64,000 nucleotides of DNA, taken from the NCBI GenBank assembly GCA_022410635.1, contig JAJVDF010000259.1, positions 208,506 through 272,505 on the forward strand, in the 5' to 3' direction. Source of the DNA: Tretioscincus oriximinensis. Lineage: Eukaryota; Chordata; Lepidosauria; Squamata; Gymnophthalmidae. A program made the position numbers and the translations under genes. The notes beneath the pieces are model-generated. The model was not told the DNA's origin. It did not search any database and was given only the letters and a program-made list of their open reading frames with translations. Below, piece after piece: positions 1-12,266 of this stretch (position 1 is the first letter of the stretch; each line of letters opens with the position of its first letter).

Positions 1-74
1 CTTTGTCCAAGGACTACAGTCCTGAGGTCTGAGGGCTGCCGTCCTGAGGTACCTCAAACCTCTGAAGTATTTGT

Positions 75-610
75 GTATTGTTTTATTAATTTGTTTTGCA
101 TTTCTGTATCACTCTATTCCCAAAGGTCTCAGGGCAGTTAACATTAAAAACAGAGTAACATATTAAAATCATTCCTAAAAGTATGGACGGGAGAGCTGTT
201 TTTCAACCAAAGGCCAGGTTAAACAGGTGCATCTACATGAGTCTTCTGAATGCATACAGAGATGCACCTCAAGAGGGTGACTGTTCCATAGTCTGAGGAC
301 TAGCATGGAGAATGCCATATCCCAGGCTCCCACTCTCTTTGCTACTGAGAGTAGTGGCACAATCAGGAAGGCCTCTGTAGAACTTATGGTACAGACAGGT
401 TGATCTGGCAGGGGTTATTTCTTTAGATAATTGGGCGTCAAAATATTTAAAGCTTTATAGGTTAAAGTTAATACCTTGAATTGGGCTCGGTAGCAAATTG
501 ACAGCCAGTGCAGCTCTTTCTTTGCCCGATGGGTGTCTGGCCAGATATTCCAATCGGCATTCTAGCAGCTGCAGCTTCCAAACTGCTTTTAGAAGTAGCC
601 CCTTGTAGGC
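75..610 (-). mobile_element. L2-type LINE 3' end, antisense
   Basis: The left side has the TATTT-rich tail and the phrase AAAGGTCTCAGGGC typical of the L2 3' end. Further right, read on the minus strand, the sequence resembles the C-terminal part of the L2 ORF at 47210-47510 (CTACCGAGCCCAATTCAAGG). It is decayed, with stops. Confidence 0.65.
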
Positions 611-1216
611 CAGGTTCTCACGAGGGGAAAAAATGGGGGCAGAAAGCATTGAAGTGGAATAGGGATTCCCGTCACTCTTTTCTGCCATCTCTAGCTTTGC
701 TTTAGCACCCACACATACACTGTTGTGAGCTCTGATGGAGCTCTGATCAAATAGCTAGAAGTCCTTGGGGCCCTGTGAGAAAGAACCTCCAAAGGCTGGA
801 GTCTAGGGCAGCAGATACCCTACCTTTCCCCTCACCTCTCTCTTCCTGTAGCTAATGAGAATGCTGTGATCAGCGTTCTAATTGGCTACAGGAAAAAAAG
901 CAGGAGACGTCTTGTGATGTTTGTATTTGTGGACACATCAATTTTTTATTTATTCACATTTGTTTATTCACATTCAAATCAGTTCCAATGGAAATTACCA
1001 ACAACTTGGCTAAACACCACTAGGGATGTTTGTGAAAAGGGCAAAGATAGTAAAGACCAGGCTAACAATGGTCTTGCATTTCTTTTATACACGGTTCATG
1101 CCTGCCCCTAATCACTTAGGATTCACAAATACTTTTTCGTGCATTTCAGCTGTCGGCTAATAGTATCTCCTCTAAATTGAGGGGAGTGAATGAAATTTTT
1201 TATGTGACATGACCAG

Positions 1217-1804
1217 TAGGCTGACCAGATGCCCCCCCTTTTTTAGGGGGGAAACCCATTTTTGGGATGTNTACCCCGCCCTCCCGGTGGGGCACCATTT
1301 CTCCAGTTTTCACTGAGGAAAAAAAATTAAAAAAATATTTTCTGAAAGAAATATTTTTTTTGAATTTTTTTTTGAAAGAAATTCACTGCATCACCACTAG
1401 GGGGCTCAGGCATCTGAGACCAGCTCCTGAAGGCATCCTCCCCTCAGTAAAAAATAAAAATTCTCACACACTTCAAAACTTTCTCGCACACTTAATTATT
1501 TTTTATTATTATTATTATCATTTTAAAATCGCTGCACCACCACTAGGGAGTTCTGTCAACTGGGGCTAGCTTCTGAAGGCACCCTCCCCTCTGTAAAAAA
1601 AATAAAAAATTATGATGTACTCCAAAAATTCTCAGTTTAAAAATTCTCGCACACATAAAAAATTCTCACATGCTTCACCGATTTCCCGTGCAGGAATTTT
1701 GGAGGGGAATGCATGTTGGTGGGTATGTTGCATATTTATGAATATGCAAATTAGCATTAATATTAATTACCCCAGTTTGGGTCTCAGAAAATCTGGTCAG
1801 TCTA
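1217..1804 (+). mobile_element. hAT-type nonautonomous element, family A, copy 1
   Basis: 588 bp with imperfect terminal inverted repeats (TAGGCTGACCAGAT at the left, ATCTGGTCAGTCTA at the right), flanked by the perfect 8-bp direct repeat ATGACCAG at 1209-1216 and 1805-1812. An 8-bp target duplication with such ends is typical of hAT transposons. No transposase is encoded. The interior contains repeated 'CACCACTAGGG' blocks and A/T runs. A second copy lies inverted at 51042-51598. Confidence 0.85.
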
Positions 1805-2845
1805 ATGACCAGGCTCAGATCAATATGAAAACAAAGCATCTCCTAAAAGAGATTTGTAACTGAAAGGAGAAAGACTCCATTTAACTTGCCTGTGCAATTC
1901 TTGGTGAGTGAGGCATATATCTAAGAAAAGTAATCTTATATGTTTTTTATATTCATTTTTATGTATTATAAATATCTCTTAAGATTCACTGACATGAACT
2001 ACTTGCTTATCCATTCCAAGAAATCTCATTGTGGGTCTGGATGGGTATGCTTTCTGTCCTTCTTTTGACTAAGGATGCGATCAGACAGGGCTGTTTTTCA
2101 CTGACCTCTTTTGGAAAGCATGTTCCTTCTGCAGAAGTATAAAAATATTTTAAAAAACGCAGGTATTCTTACAATGAAATAAATAACAGTATCTCATGTT
2201 TCTGCAGGTTGCTTTTCCTTTACCTTGTTGACAATAAGCGCTTGACACTGATTGGCTACTTGCTTGTTTTTCATAGCCCTCATTAGTCACTTGCTCACAG
2301 TATGTGTCCCTTGCTGTGTTTCAAAATGATGTATGTAGAAGAACCAAGAACGGGTTCTNGGCCACTTAAATATTAATGTGCTTTATTTGCTTAGAACTAT
2401 ATTTGTTATTTGAGCACCTTCTGATCTTCTTCAGGACTTCTTTTGTCCATATGCTGGTTCAGACTAGAAAGGCCCTGAGTATTGCTAGTATTGCTTAGTA
2501 ATCTGTTTTAGGGAATTCACTATTCCATATTGTCTGCGTAGGGATAGTGATACAACACATTAGATGTAACAGCTCCCTAAATGTATTTCTTTAAAAAGCT
2601 CTACCATTACACATGGAGTATGTCAATCAATATGTGTAGTAACATCAGCTAATTTACATTATTGGTGTGTATTTGTGCAGATTACGTCCTCATGGAAGAG
2701 TCTGTAAGCTTATCTTGGCAGCTGCTCTGATGCTCATCCAGATCTACCTGTCCTCTTCTCATCTGGACAATACTGTCACCTATAAAGCTTCTTGGCAGCT
2801 GACAAGCATTTGGATCCAGCAAAAAGTAGTGGTCCCACCTAGAAC

Positions 2846-3645
2846 ATAAGAACATAAGAAGAGCCATACTGGATCAGGCCACAGCCCATCAAGTCCAGCA
2901 TTCTGTGTCACACAGAGGCCCACCATATGCACCTGGGCAGTCCGAACAGAGGAAAGCAAAATATGCACCTGTTCATGACTCCCTGCAAATGGTATTTCAG
3001 GAGTCCTGCCTGTTGCTCCATCCCAGAGGCAACATCCAGACATCCATCCTAGTATCCATTTATACCTTTAGTGTCCATAAACCTGTCTAGTCCTGTCTTG
3101 AAACTATCCAAGCTGTTAGCTACCACTACCTCTTCAGGAAGTAAATTCCACAGGCCGATGACTGTGATTGATGTAAATGTGGGCAAATCCCAGTAAAGGG
3201 AACCCAGTGTGCAGCAGCAGCAAAAAAAGTAAATTTAGTGTTAGGAATAATTAGGAAAGGAATTGAAAACAAGTCAGCAAATGTTGTTTAGCCTCCTTAT
3301 ATATCTGTGTTGAGGTCACATTTGGAATACTGTGTTCAGTTCTGATCATCACATCTCAAGAGGGATATTGTGGAACTAGAGAAGGTGCATAAAAGGGCAA
3401 CAAGAATGATCAAGGGACTTAAGAAATCAGGCTGCAACATCTGGGCCCCTTCAGCCTTGAAAGACTGCGTTTGAGAGGAGACCTAATTGAGGTGTATAAA
3501 ATCATGCATGGGATAGATAAGTTGAACAGAGAAAACACACAACACTAGGGCATGGGGCAATTCCTTGAAACTGATGGGCAGAAGAGTGAGAACCCACAAA
3601 GGATTTTTTCATCCAGAGGGTCATCGGCCTATGGACAGCATAGAA
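2846..3645 (-). mobile_element. CR1-type LINE with internal 5' inversion
   Basis: 2846-3165 is the 3' end in antisense, starting with AACATAAG repeats (the element's 3' octamer repeats, reversed). 3166-3645 is upstream element sequence in the sense orientation, matching 5100-5590 of the copy at 4860-5893. Both parts include the short stretch around GTCATCGGCCT, so they meet at the same element position. This is the arrangement left by twin-primed reverse transcription. Stops and frameshifts make it non-functional. Confidence 0.7.
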
Positions 3646-4859
3646 GCTTTGAGGTAGGTGGGTGCGGATGGCAAATGTGTTTTAAAAGAAATAGCGAGGC
3701 AAACCATACTGTGGGGAAGCTCCCGATGTTTGCATGGAAAGAAGCTTAAGCCATGTTTAAAGTGGATTTGACTCCTCCCTGTGAATGTGTGGAACTTCAG
3801 GTCATTTAGCTCAAGCTAAGATGTTTTTACGAAAACATTTCTTTCTTGGACAATGCCAACAAAGCCTTTTGTGGGCTAATGGCCTTATATGGTGTATGAA
3901 AATTCACTATTTTTTCCAGGGTAATTTTCTGTGTAATTATGTGTGATATACATTTAATTGCAAATGGTTTTAAGACGTGCTTTGCCTTTTTGTTTTATGT
4001 AATGTGATTGACTAAATCAAAGCAAAGACGCTGCAGCTGATATANTGTGGCTCATGGAATCATTCTTTCCCACTGTTACTTTTTGAAAAAAATATAGATA
4101 GTAATCTGAAACTACTCAGAGTGATCTCTTGTCTGGCTCACAAAGTGGCAATTAGTATCTTGTCTTGGTTATTGGACGGTACAAAACATTCTTGTCTTAT
4201 GCTATATGTATTTATTTTAGAGCATGAGGAGAACAAGTGAGTGTATTTTCTGCTACTGAAGAGCTGAGAGCTATTTTGGGTAGTTATTTCACTGCAGTGA
4301 GGGATCATTTTATTTTTTTCGTTTTCTTAATAAAAGAAGAAGCCAAGGAGCATTGAAAAGTCCAGTGAGTGCAAAGCTGATTTTAGACATATTCCAAGCA
4401 GACAGACAGTAGTTTGCACAAAGTCATTTCTTCTCTTGGATGGCAGATTTGGGCTGAAATGAAGTAACGGTTTATTTCACACAGTCTTTTCCACAGATAT
4501 ACCTATTAAAATGCAACACTTTGGCTTCTTGCCCAGTGCCACACTAGAGTTCCTTGTATACAAGCATTTCCTCATAGGAAATGGAGCACGGAAGTAAAAG
4601 AGACAATGCTTCTGGTTTTTCATCTTGCCAGATCCTTATAACTGCAGTCCCCGGCAACCAGATATAAAACATCTGTTGCTGACACACATGTGTAAGAGGC
4701 TTAAAATGGTTCAGATGGTTTAGGAGGCCTTTACAGACCTCCGGAGCTGAACCGACATTTATATAAAGTACAGAAGAAGTGTTGTTTTGTCATTCTGGTC
4801 TGCTTGTACATCTTCAAGCTCACTGTGTGTCGCTGGTGGAGAGTTTGTACATATTTTAA

Positions 4860-5893
4860 CATCCCAAGTAGCCAACTTTGCTGATAACACTAAGCTGTTT
4901 AGGTTAGTGAAAACTGAAAGCGATTGTAAGACACTTCAGAGTGATCTGTTGAAATGGGTGCGTGGGCATCTAAGTGGCAAATGCACTTCAACTTAAGCAA
5001 GTGCAAGGTCATGCACATTGGGGCAAAGAACCCTAACTACTCCTACCACCTGATGGGAACCAAGCTTTCTGTGACCGAGCAAGAAAAGGATCTTGGGATG
5101 TTGGTGGACAATTCANTGAAGATGTCAACCCAGGGTGCATCAGCAGCAAAAAAGGCAAATTCCATGTTGGGGATAATTAGGAAAGGAATCGAAAACAAGT
5201 CAGCAAATGTTGTTTTGCCTCTTTATAAATCTGTGGTGAGGCCACATTTGGAATACTGTGTTCAGTTCTGGTCACCACATCTGAAGAGGGATATTGTGGA
5301 ACTAGAGAAGGCGCAGAAAAGGGCAACAAAAATGATCAAGGGTCTGGAGCACCTCCCTTACGAAGTCAGACTGCAACGTCTGGACCTCTTAAGCCTCGAA
5401 AGGCGACGTTTGAGAGGTGATCTGATTGAAGTGTACAAAATCATGCATGGGATAGATAGGGTGAACAGGGAAAAATGTTTTCTCTATCACACAACACTAG
5501 NACCAGAGGGCACTCCTTAAAACTGTTGGGTAGAAAAGTGAGAACAGACAAAGGAAAGTATTTTTTCACCCAGAGTGTCTTCAACCTGTGGAATTTACTT
5601 CCTGAAGAAGTGGTGGTAGCTAACAGCTTGGATAGCTTCAAGACAGGACTAGACAGGTTTATGGACATCAAGGGTATAAATGAGTACAAGGATGGATGTC
5701 TGGATGCTGCCTCCATGATGGAGCAACAGGCAGGATTCCTGAAATGCCATTTGCAGGGAGTCGTGAACAGGTGCATATTTTGCCGCCTTCTGTTCAGACT
5801 GCCCAGATGCATCTGTTGGGCCGCTGTGTGACACAGAATGCTGGACTTGATGGGCTGTGGCCTGATCCAGTATGGCTCTTCTTATGTTCTTAT
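4860..5893 (+). mobile_element. CR1-type LINE, C-terminal half of the ORF and 3' end
   Basis: A 5'-truncated copy. Reading starts at the RT catalytic region, but the usual FADD is FADN (FADNTKLFRL), so the active site is broken. It continues through [26 protein letters not shown] and RRRLRGDLIEVYKIMHG. After about 5515 a frameshift moves the reading to another frame (FNLWNLLPEEVV). It ends with TTCTTATG-type octamers at 5893. N bases at 5116 and 5501 interrupt the reading. Confidence 0.8.
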
Positions 5894-5976
5894 CCCCAGT
5901 TCAGCCACAAAATATCCCCTCCCAAAGCATGAAGCAGTTTCTCTTCTTTTTTAGTCTCTCAAAAAGTAACTAAAAG

Positions 5977-6098
5977 ATGTAGACTTGTCTACGAAAGCTC
6001 ATCCTACCTAACTTTTCTTGTTAGTTTCTAAGGTGCTAGGAGACCCCCTTGCCTTGCTAGATATTCTAGACCCAGACTAACACACCTACTTCTGTGAA
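5977..6098 (-). repeat. Old single-arm copy of the palindromic retroposon family
   Basis: GACTTGTCTACGAAAGCTC, TTCTTGTTAGTTTCTAAGG and CCAGACTAACACACC match the reverse arm at lower identity. Similar remnants lie near 28735-28850 and 57670-57735 and more doubtfully 8855-8895 and 9925-10025. Confidence 0.5.
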
Positions 6099-6473
6099 AT
6101 ATATTTGCTAGAAAGAATAAGCAGATCATGGAGTGTAACTATTTTGCACTGATTGATTGCATTAGGGGCAAAATGAGTGTAAACACTTTCTCATTCTGTC
6201 TGGGTGTGCATGCTTCATGTTAACACCAAGAGGGAAACACTCTTGCTGTATGTGTTTTCTGAGCAGAATTTGCTCAAAAAACTGCTTTAAGTTAATGCAA
6301 TCCCTGATTTTATACAAGTGAAAACTTGCACAAATCTAGGGTTTTTTTTGTAATGCCATGCTATGTATTTTTGTTTGGCATGCACATGCTGTGGCTCAGC
6401 TCTTTTCTTACCCTGAAGCCAAAACAGGGCAGGGAATGAGGGGAAACTGCAAAGTAGATCTAAAGACATGGGT

Positions 6474-6770
6474 AGCTCAGTCTCTCGCCTGGGAGATGGG
6501 GTTTCGAAGTCCTTTGTTGGTCGTGGGGATGGGTGAGCACCTTCTACTAGCCTGTAGCTCTAGCCAACCCAGCTATTCGAAAGCATGAATTGCAAGAAAT
6601 TGCAACTAAATGCAAGTAAATACATGGGAACCACCATAGCTTGGTGGGGAAGATAGAATGTCAGCCTTCGGGCAAAAAATACCCTTGTAAGCCCNTTTGA
6701 GTCCCTTTGAAAGGTGAGAAAAATGGGGTATTAAGAACCCAGTTCTTCTTCTCTTCTTCTAAAGCGGCTC
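6474..6770 (+). mobile_element. tRNA-headed SINE with CTT tail
   Basis: The head has an A-box-like GGTAGCTCAGTCTC and a B-box-like GGGTTTCGAAGTCC, the two internal pol III promoter blocks of a tRNA. The body continues AACCCAGCTATTCGAAAGC to TTTGAAAGGTGAGAAAAATG and ends in TTCTTC repeats. About 300 bp. Other copies are at 20255-20545, 20985-21285, 42821-43140, 43970-44260 and 48930-49103. Confidence 0.75.
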
Positions 6771-8617
6771 AGTAATTTTCCACTTCAGATTTCCAACCTG
6801 CCCAGTTGGAATGCGGCCTATAATCCAAGTATGGGAGAGCGATAAAATGCTTTGTCCTAGTTTATATTGTAATTGGTTCTTGATTGTAACTCTCTTTTGT
6901 ATAAAAGGTAAATTTGGTATTGTATTTAGTATGCAATATATTCTGAAATTCTGATTTTGTTGTTCTAGGTTAAGTTAAAATTGGGCTTCTATCACACATT
7001 TGAAATCTGCTTTTTTGGAAGTCTGATTCATATTATATTTAACATGCTAGGCAACTGTTAATCTGCCTAGTTCTCTCAAGCATATGCTAATAGAAAGGAT
7101 CATTCTTTTGTAATTAATGTGAATTAATATCAGATTTATTTGATGAGAGCTGCTTGAGAAAGACACCAAGTTTCCATCTTTGAAGATTGTGGGCTGCCTT
7201 ATTTTTTAAAGAATTGAAAACAATCACCACTTGAGTGCAGATTTAAATAGGAATAAACAATAATGTATAAAATTTGGCTTTCTGTTCAACAATGGTTGGA
7301 ACATGATGAGGAAATATGTTCCCGTTTAGCTTATTTAGCATCTTTAAAAACGGCTCGAATGAAACCCCCAGGTAATGCTTTAATGGTTGCTTAGTTTGAA
7401 TTATATGCGTAGTAAATTTAATTTTGTTTTTGTTTACGAATATGTTTACCTATATTAAAATGTTGCATGAAGCCTTTTTTAAAAATACAAATGTGTATTT
7501 TTAGACACCCAGTCAAGACAGCTTTGGTCAGCCTATTGTGGGGCCAGATCACATAATTGGGCTTGGCGATCCTCATGTCTTGAGGAAAAAGCCTTTGAAT
7601 TTTGTTCCACAATTTTCAACTGGGTGCTCCTGGTGATAATCTCAAGGTATAGGCATGGNATAAAAATAAATAAATATTCCTGAATTGTTTGAAAATATTT
7701 TTTTTAAAAAAAGTTTTCCTCTTATCAATAAATTCCGTTACTCTCAGATAGTAAATACTTGGCAGTGAATACACCAGCCAACNCATTACTTTAGACTTTT
7801 TGAATTTTTTTCACTATTTTTCAAAACTTAGATGCCTAATTTAAACAAGTGAACAAAAATTAAGTTATTTCAAACAATTTATGGAAGGGATAAAAGATTA
7901 CAGGTGCCACCACTGTAGCACCAGTGATATGGCACTAAGTTAAATGACTGGCATGCTGTGAATATTTTTGGTTATCACATATTAGAAGAACTTGTTATAG
8001 GTTGAATTGAAGTAACTGGTAGAAAAAAGTTACAAAATTTAAAATTAAACCAGAGAGATTAGAAGGTAGGGATTGAAATTTGTGTCTGTGATGTGGATAC
8101 AGTGAAGTTATATAATCTTTTTTTCATTTCCTTTTTTTTAATCATGGGTAATCCTGAAAAGGTGATTGGCAGAAGAAAGCAGAACAGTCATTTAGAGTTT
8201 GATTATAGCTTTTCCATATCGTATATCAGGCCCACTAAAAATGCTGAGAATCAGAAGATTTTGTGGCTATGTTTCGGTCGGTGCAGAATGCCTTAGCTTG
8301 ACATAAATCTCCGAGGGTTTGTAGATATAGAGGAATTAATTTTTTGAAATGCTAGGGANGAAAAAGAACATGTGTGAAGGAGATTGTGGAGTGTTTGTGG
8401 TGCAGTTCCATCACTTCAGTAGAATTCCCAGAGGCAACTCAGATCAGAAGTCTGTTTCACACCCACCTATAAGGATTTCTACCATTTTGTAGTATATGAA
8501 TGCTGTATAATATTTCTATAATGTTCTTAAAAGGTTTTCAGAGCTTGTAGCCAGAAGTTAAATTAATAATGCGGGGTTTTTTGTGTAAAACCTTTGATGT
8601 TGTATCTCGTAGTGCAA

Positions 8618-8746
8618 GGATGTCCAGCTGATACCTTTCCAGATGTTTCTGACCTACAGCTCCCAGCATTCCATTCCACTTATTGAACCAAATAGAATGC
8701 TAAGAATTGCAGTTCAGAAACATCTGGAGGACTACCAGTTGGGCTT
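8618..8746. repeat. Fold-back repeat
   Basis: 8638-8670 and 8696-8728 are inverted copies 33 bases long with a few mismatches, beginning TCCAGATGTTTCTGA. Weaker complementarity extends outward to about 8618 and 8746. Probably a small nonautonomous DNA element. Confidence 0.6.
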
Positions 8747-10364
8747 TCTTACATAAGTGTCTGTCATTAAGTAGAATATCTTTATGCTTGTANGTTCCCA
8801 TTTTACCCTTACTACACTCTTCTCCATAACATCTGAACGCTCTTGCTGCCTATCTTTTTCTTGTTAGTATTTAAGGTGCTATGAGACTCCTTTACTATAA
8901 ATACTGTTATGCTTAAATCCATGCTAAGATCCTAATGCTGGTGATTGGTGCGGGAGGACATAATGGCTGTATTTGGACCTGGTAAAGATGTTTGGCATAT
9001 ATAATGGAGGCATGTTCGTTTGCACTCGGAGGAATCCTTAGAACAGGTTTTACTNCTGCTTTTGAATATGACTACAATATCCCTCAATGTTGGATAGTTA
9101 GAAGAAAAGGATCTCTTAGCCCATTAATTGCTCAAACAGTTGGCTCTTAGGCTTGGAATGAAGTATAACTCATTTTCCTTATCCAATTTTTATCATTCTT
9201 TCAATTGTCCTCTGCTATTCATTTAGTACATATGGTCAGACCTGAGCATTAAGTGACTGTAAAGTTGCGGCCAGAGATCTGGTTTTGAAAGTAGCATATG
9301 CACAATGCTCGGTGACTGCACTGTGCTAAAAAGAGATACTATAAAAACTATTTTTAAAACAACAACAACACAAGAGTAGTCGATTGATTTTTTTTTAATA
9401 GTCATTTAAGTGAATAAAATCACTTTTGTATAAAATTCTGAGGACAAATTTGGCTGAAAGTTTTAACATGGGATTGTTTGCACAGGCTTCAGTAGTGCAT
9501 TTTAGGGATCTGTTATAACACGTCCAATGCGTTGTAAAAGATCTCCAAAATGCATTACTGAGCCTGTGCAAACATAAGTCGGATGCCTTGAATACAGAGA
9601 CCCTAGATACGATTGCCTTCTTTCTCAACAATAGCAATAAAATATTTTTTAAATGATTTATGTGTGGAATATGGCACCAGTTCACTGCAGGAGTTCTTGT
9701 TATGTAAAACTGCACTAAAGGAATATATGGTTTTTATTTACTATTGTTGTTGTTTCTATAACACTCTGTGTGTAGGTATAGATTTCTTTTCTTTGGGGGA
9801 CAATAAGCAAAAGTGCACTTTGATTTCTTTAGATATTCTTTGGGCTGAATGTAAATTTTGATACCGTGTACAGAGTTATATTAATAGGAGATGATGAAAG
9901 TATTTTAATCAAATTTCAAACAAATAGTTAGTCTGGGACCAGAAAATCTAGCAAGGGGCTTTCATTACACTTTAGACACTACAAATGAAGAAATAAACCT
10001 GATTTCGAAAGCTCGTACTGCCTAAATGTTGAGATAACGATATGATTATTTATGATTTTCTAAGTAGCAGAAGATGCTTACAGTCTGGTTACCAAATAAT
10101 TGACTCCACAATTATCTTTAAACAAGCAATAGGGTAGGGTTACTGGGATATAAAACAGGAACATCTTTTCTAAATGCTACATCTTTCTGCCTCTCTTTGT
10201 TCAAGCGAAAGAGCAATTTACCAACTGCAAAGCATAAGGGCTGGCATAGGGTGCTGCCTGCAAAAAAGGGGTGGAGAGCAAACAAGATACATTAACCCAG
10301 TTCTCTTTTTGTGCTGTTCTGTGACAAGCACTTGCAAAATACAACACTACTTTTTTATTTCAGA

Positions 10365-10810
10365 TAGGGCTGCCGTATGTCCCGGAAGGGCAGGACATTC
10401 TCGGTTTGGGGGACTAAAATATAGTCCCCTCCAGAGAAAATCCTGGATTTTTACATTCCCTGATGCTGCATCAGGGAATGTAAAAATCTGGGATTTTAAG
10501 GCAAAGGAGCCATCAGGGCTGACGGCTGCAGCATGAGCATTGCTTCCTGGAAAGAACCTCGGAGTTTGCCGTAGCTGCTCCAATGCAGGAGGCAGGGTTT
10601 CATGCCTGCTGTCAGGCAGAGCGCGCCAACACACCTCCTTGCAAAGGAAACACGCATGGGTTTTTGACAGGAGATCAGAGCTTTTGTGCAGCTCTGTTCT
10701 GCCTGTCTCATCACATGCGTGTGTGCGTTGCCCGTGCATGTATGTGCTTATGTTTGCGCGCACCCCCCCATCCCGTCCCGGTTTTGGGCTGTCAAAATAC
10801 GGCAATCCTA
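10365..10810 (+). mobile_element. hAT-type nonautonomous element, family B, copy 1
   Basis: 446 bp beginning TAGGGCTGCCG and ending CGGCAATCCTA, flanked by near-identical 8-mers ATTTCAGA (10357-10364) and CTTTCAGA (10811-10818). An internal hairpin at 10437-10497 has 29-bp arms around a CTG loop with few mismatches. The same family occurs at 27265-27830 in the same orientation. Confidence 0.8.
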
Positions 10811-10940
10811 CTTTCAGAGAAATAGCCATGTTAGTCCAGTAGAAAGTCCAGGAAAGGGACTAATAACACTTATAGACTAATAGGAGAAATGTAGGTGGCA
10901 TAAGCGTTCGAAGACACATCTACTTGTGCACATTTACAAT
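10811..10940 (+). mobile_element. Palindromic-family retroposon, single arm, interrupted by hAT at its left end
   Basis: TTTCAGAGAAATAGCCATGT, GGTGGCATAAGCGTTCG and AGACACATCTACTTG match the left arm of the 40486 and 49104 elements. The first bases coincide with the target duplication of the hAT element at 10365-10810, so the hAT inserted into this retroposon. Confidence 0.65.
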
Positions 10941-11457
10941 CTTTCACCCACTTCTCTTGACATGTCCCATTCACATCCAGTAATATTAAAGCAAAAACAA
11001 TAAAAAGGAAAAAAATTAATGCAACGCTGCAAACAGGTGGATGTATTTTGATAATCTCCCAAAGCCTGACTGAATAAAAGTGTTCTTTAATAAGGACTGA
11101 AATATATGTAGTTTTGTGCCTACAGTCTTTGCTGATTTTGATGCTCTGCATTAGAGGTGATGATGTTCATTCATATGAAATTTAAGGGTTTTTTTTTGTC
11201 TTTTTCTTTAAGTAGGAAGCTTTGTCCAAATAGCTCTGGGGCTGCATGATGGGGGAGTTAGCTCCTGTTTGCACAAACTCGGTAGTGCATTTTAGGGATT
11301 GCATGTGTTGTAACATATCCCTAATACCTGTTACTGTATTATGCACAATTAAGGCCCTTATTTAAAATAAATACTGTCCCTTGTGACAGCTTCATTTGCT
11401 AATGGTTTGTGAATAGTATAGTAACAGAGTAAATATAGAATCCAGAAAAAAGGGAAG

Positions 11458-11461
<4 letters not shown>

Positions 11462-11489
<28 letters not shown>
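11462..11489 (+). repeat. GT dinucleotide microsatellite
   Basis: About 14 uninterrupted GT units. Confidence 0.95.
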
Positions 11490-11492
<3 letters not shown>

Positions 11493-11579
11493 GGCTACCA
11501 GATAATATCTGGGATAGATATTTACACCTTTAATGGGTGTGAAAAAGTTGTATCTCCTCCAGTACTGAAGACATTAGAA

Positions 11580-11835
11580 TAATAATAATCTGGTTTTTAT
11601 ACCTCAACTTTCTCACCTGTAGGGACTCAGACTAGCTTACAAGGTTAATTTTCGCCTGAAGGTTTGCCTCTATTCTATCTTCCCCGCCACATTTTTGGCG
11701 GTACCCATTTAATTTAATGGCAAAGTGCTTTCAAATTGCTGGGTTGGCTAAAACTGAGGCCAGTAGAGGGCGTACACACAAGGCTTTGAGAACGGGTCTC
11801 TGGATTGAGATACTGCCTTTTACCCTCTGCACTAT
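11580..11835 (-). mobile_element. tRNA-headed SINE, antisense, old
   Basis: TAATAATAATCTGG tail, TCTCACCTGTAGGGACTCAG, CTATCTTCCCCGCCAC and GCTGGGTTGGCTAAAACTG match the SINE body in reverse with more divergence than the younger copies. Confidence 0.65.
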
Positions 11836-12266
11836 ACCTGGTGACAAATCCTCTGTCTATAACCATTAAAGGTATAAACTTCTCTCAAGGATTTTATCTA
11901 GTAACCCTACGCAAAAAGGACCTTATTCTTATTTTTTTTTTTAAGCATAGTTACTAAATAGTTTTAGTTCTATCTCGGTAAGAAAATATAGCAGATTTGG
12001 TTGAAATTAGCCAGGGCACATCCAAACAAAATCTGTGAGGATACGTATGCAAGACGACGCCTGAACGGCGAAGGAGCAAACATATGCTGAAGCGCTGCAA
12101 GTTCTTCTCAAATCTGAAAACAGTTTGTCATCGCCACTATTTATGCACTAGCAAATGTAATGCTGCATTTAAATTAGGCATAATCATGTTTCTAAGCAAG
12201 AAAAAAGTCCAACTGATAATGAATGCATAATTTAGCAAGGAAACTTTTCTCTTTTCTCTCTTGCAG

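Larger units (their letters stand above)
1..12266. other. Intron or 5' flank upstream of the first visible TRPS1 exon
   Basis: No exon is supported here. The stretch holds an antisense L2 3' end (about 75-610), a hAT-like MITE (1217-1804), a rearranged CR1 (2846-3645), a longer CR1 (4860-5893), a tRNA-headed SINE (6474-6770), a fold-back repeat (8618-8746), another hAT-like element (10365-10810) abutting a palindromic-family retroposon, and a degraded SINE (11580-11835). About 610-1200, 1860-2840, 3760-4850, 6780-8610 and 8750-10360 show only AT-rich sequence with no recognisable gene. 12000-12266, next to the exon, is free of recognisable repeats and could contain conserved regulatory sequence. 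Whether this is intron or promoter-proximal flank cannot be settled from the window; an AG acceptor at the next exon argues for intron. Confidence 0.6.

Noticed and set aside
5441..5812. Minus-strand ORF of 123 codons
   Set aside because: Shadow of the CR1 coding strand; the plus strand carries the recognisable CR1 protein.
6474..6545. A functional tRNA gene
   Set aside because: A and B boxes are present, but there is no proper cloverleaf, and the unit recurs with a shared SINE body and CTT tail.
10347..10829. ORFs on both strands of up to 160 codons
   Set aside because: They lie within the hAT family B element and its palindrome; composition-driven, no transposase motifs.
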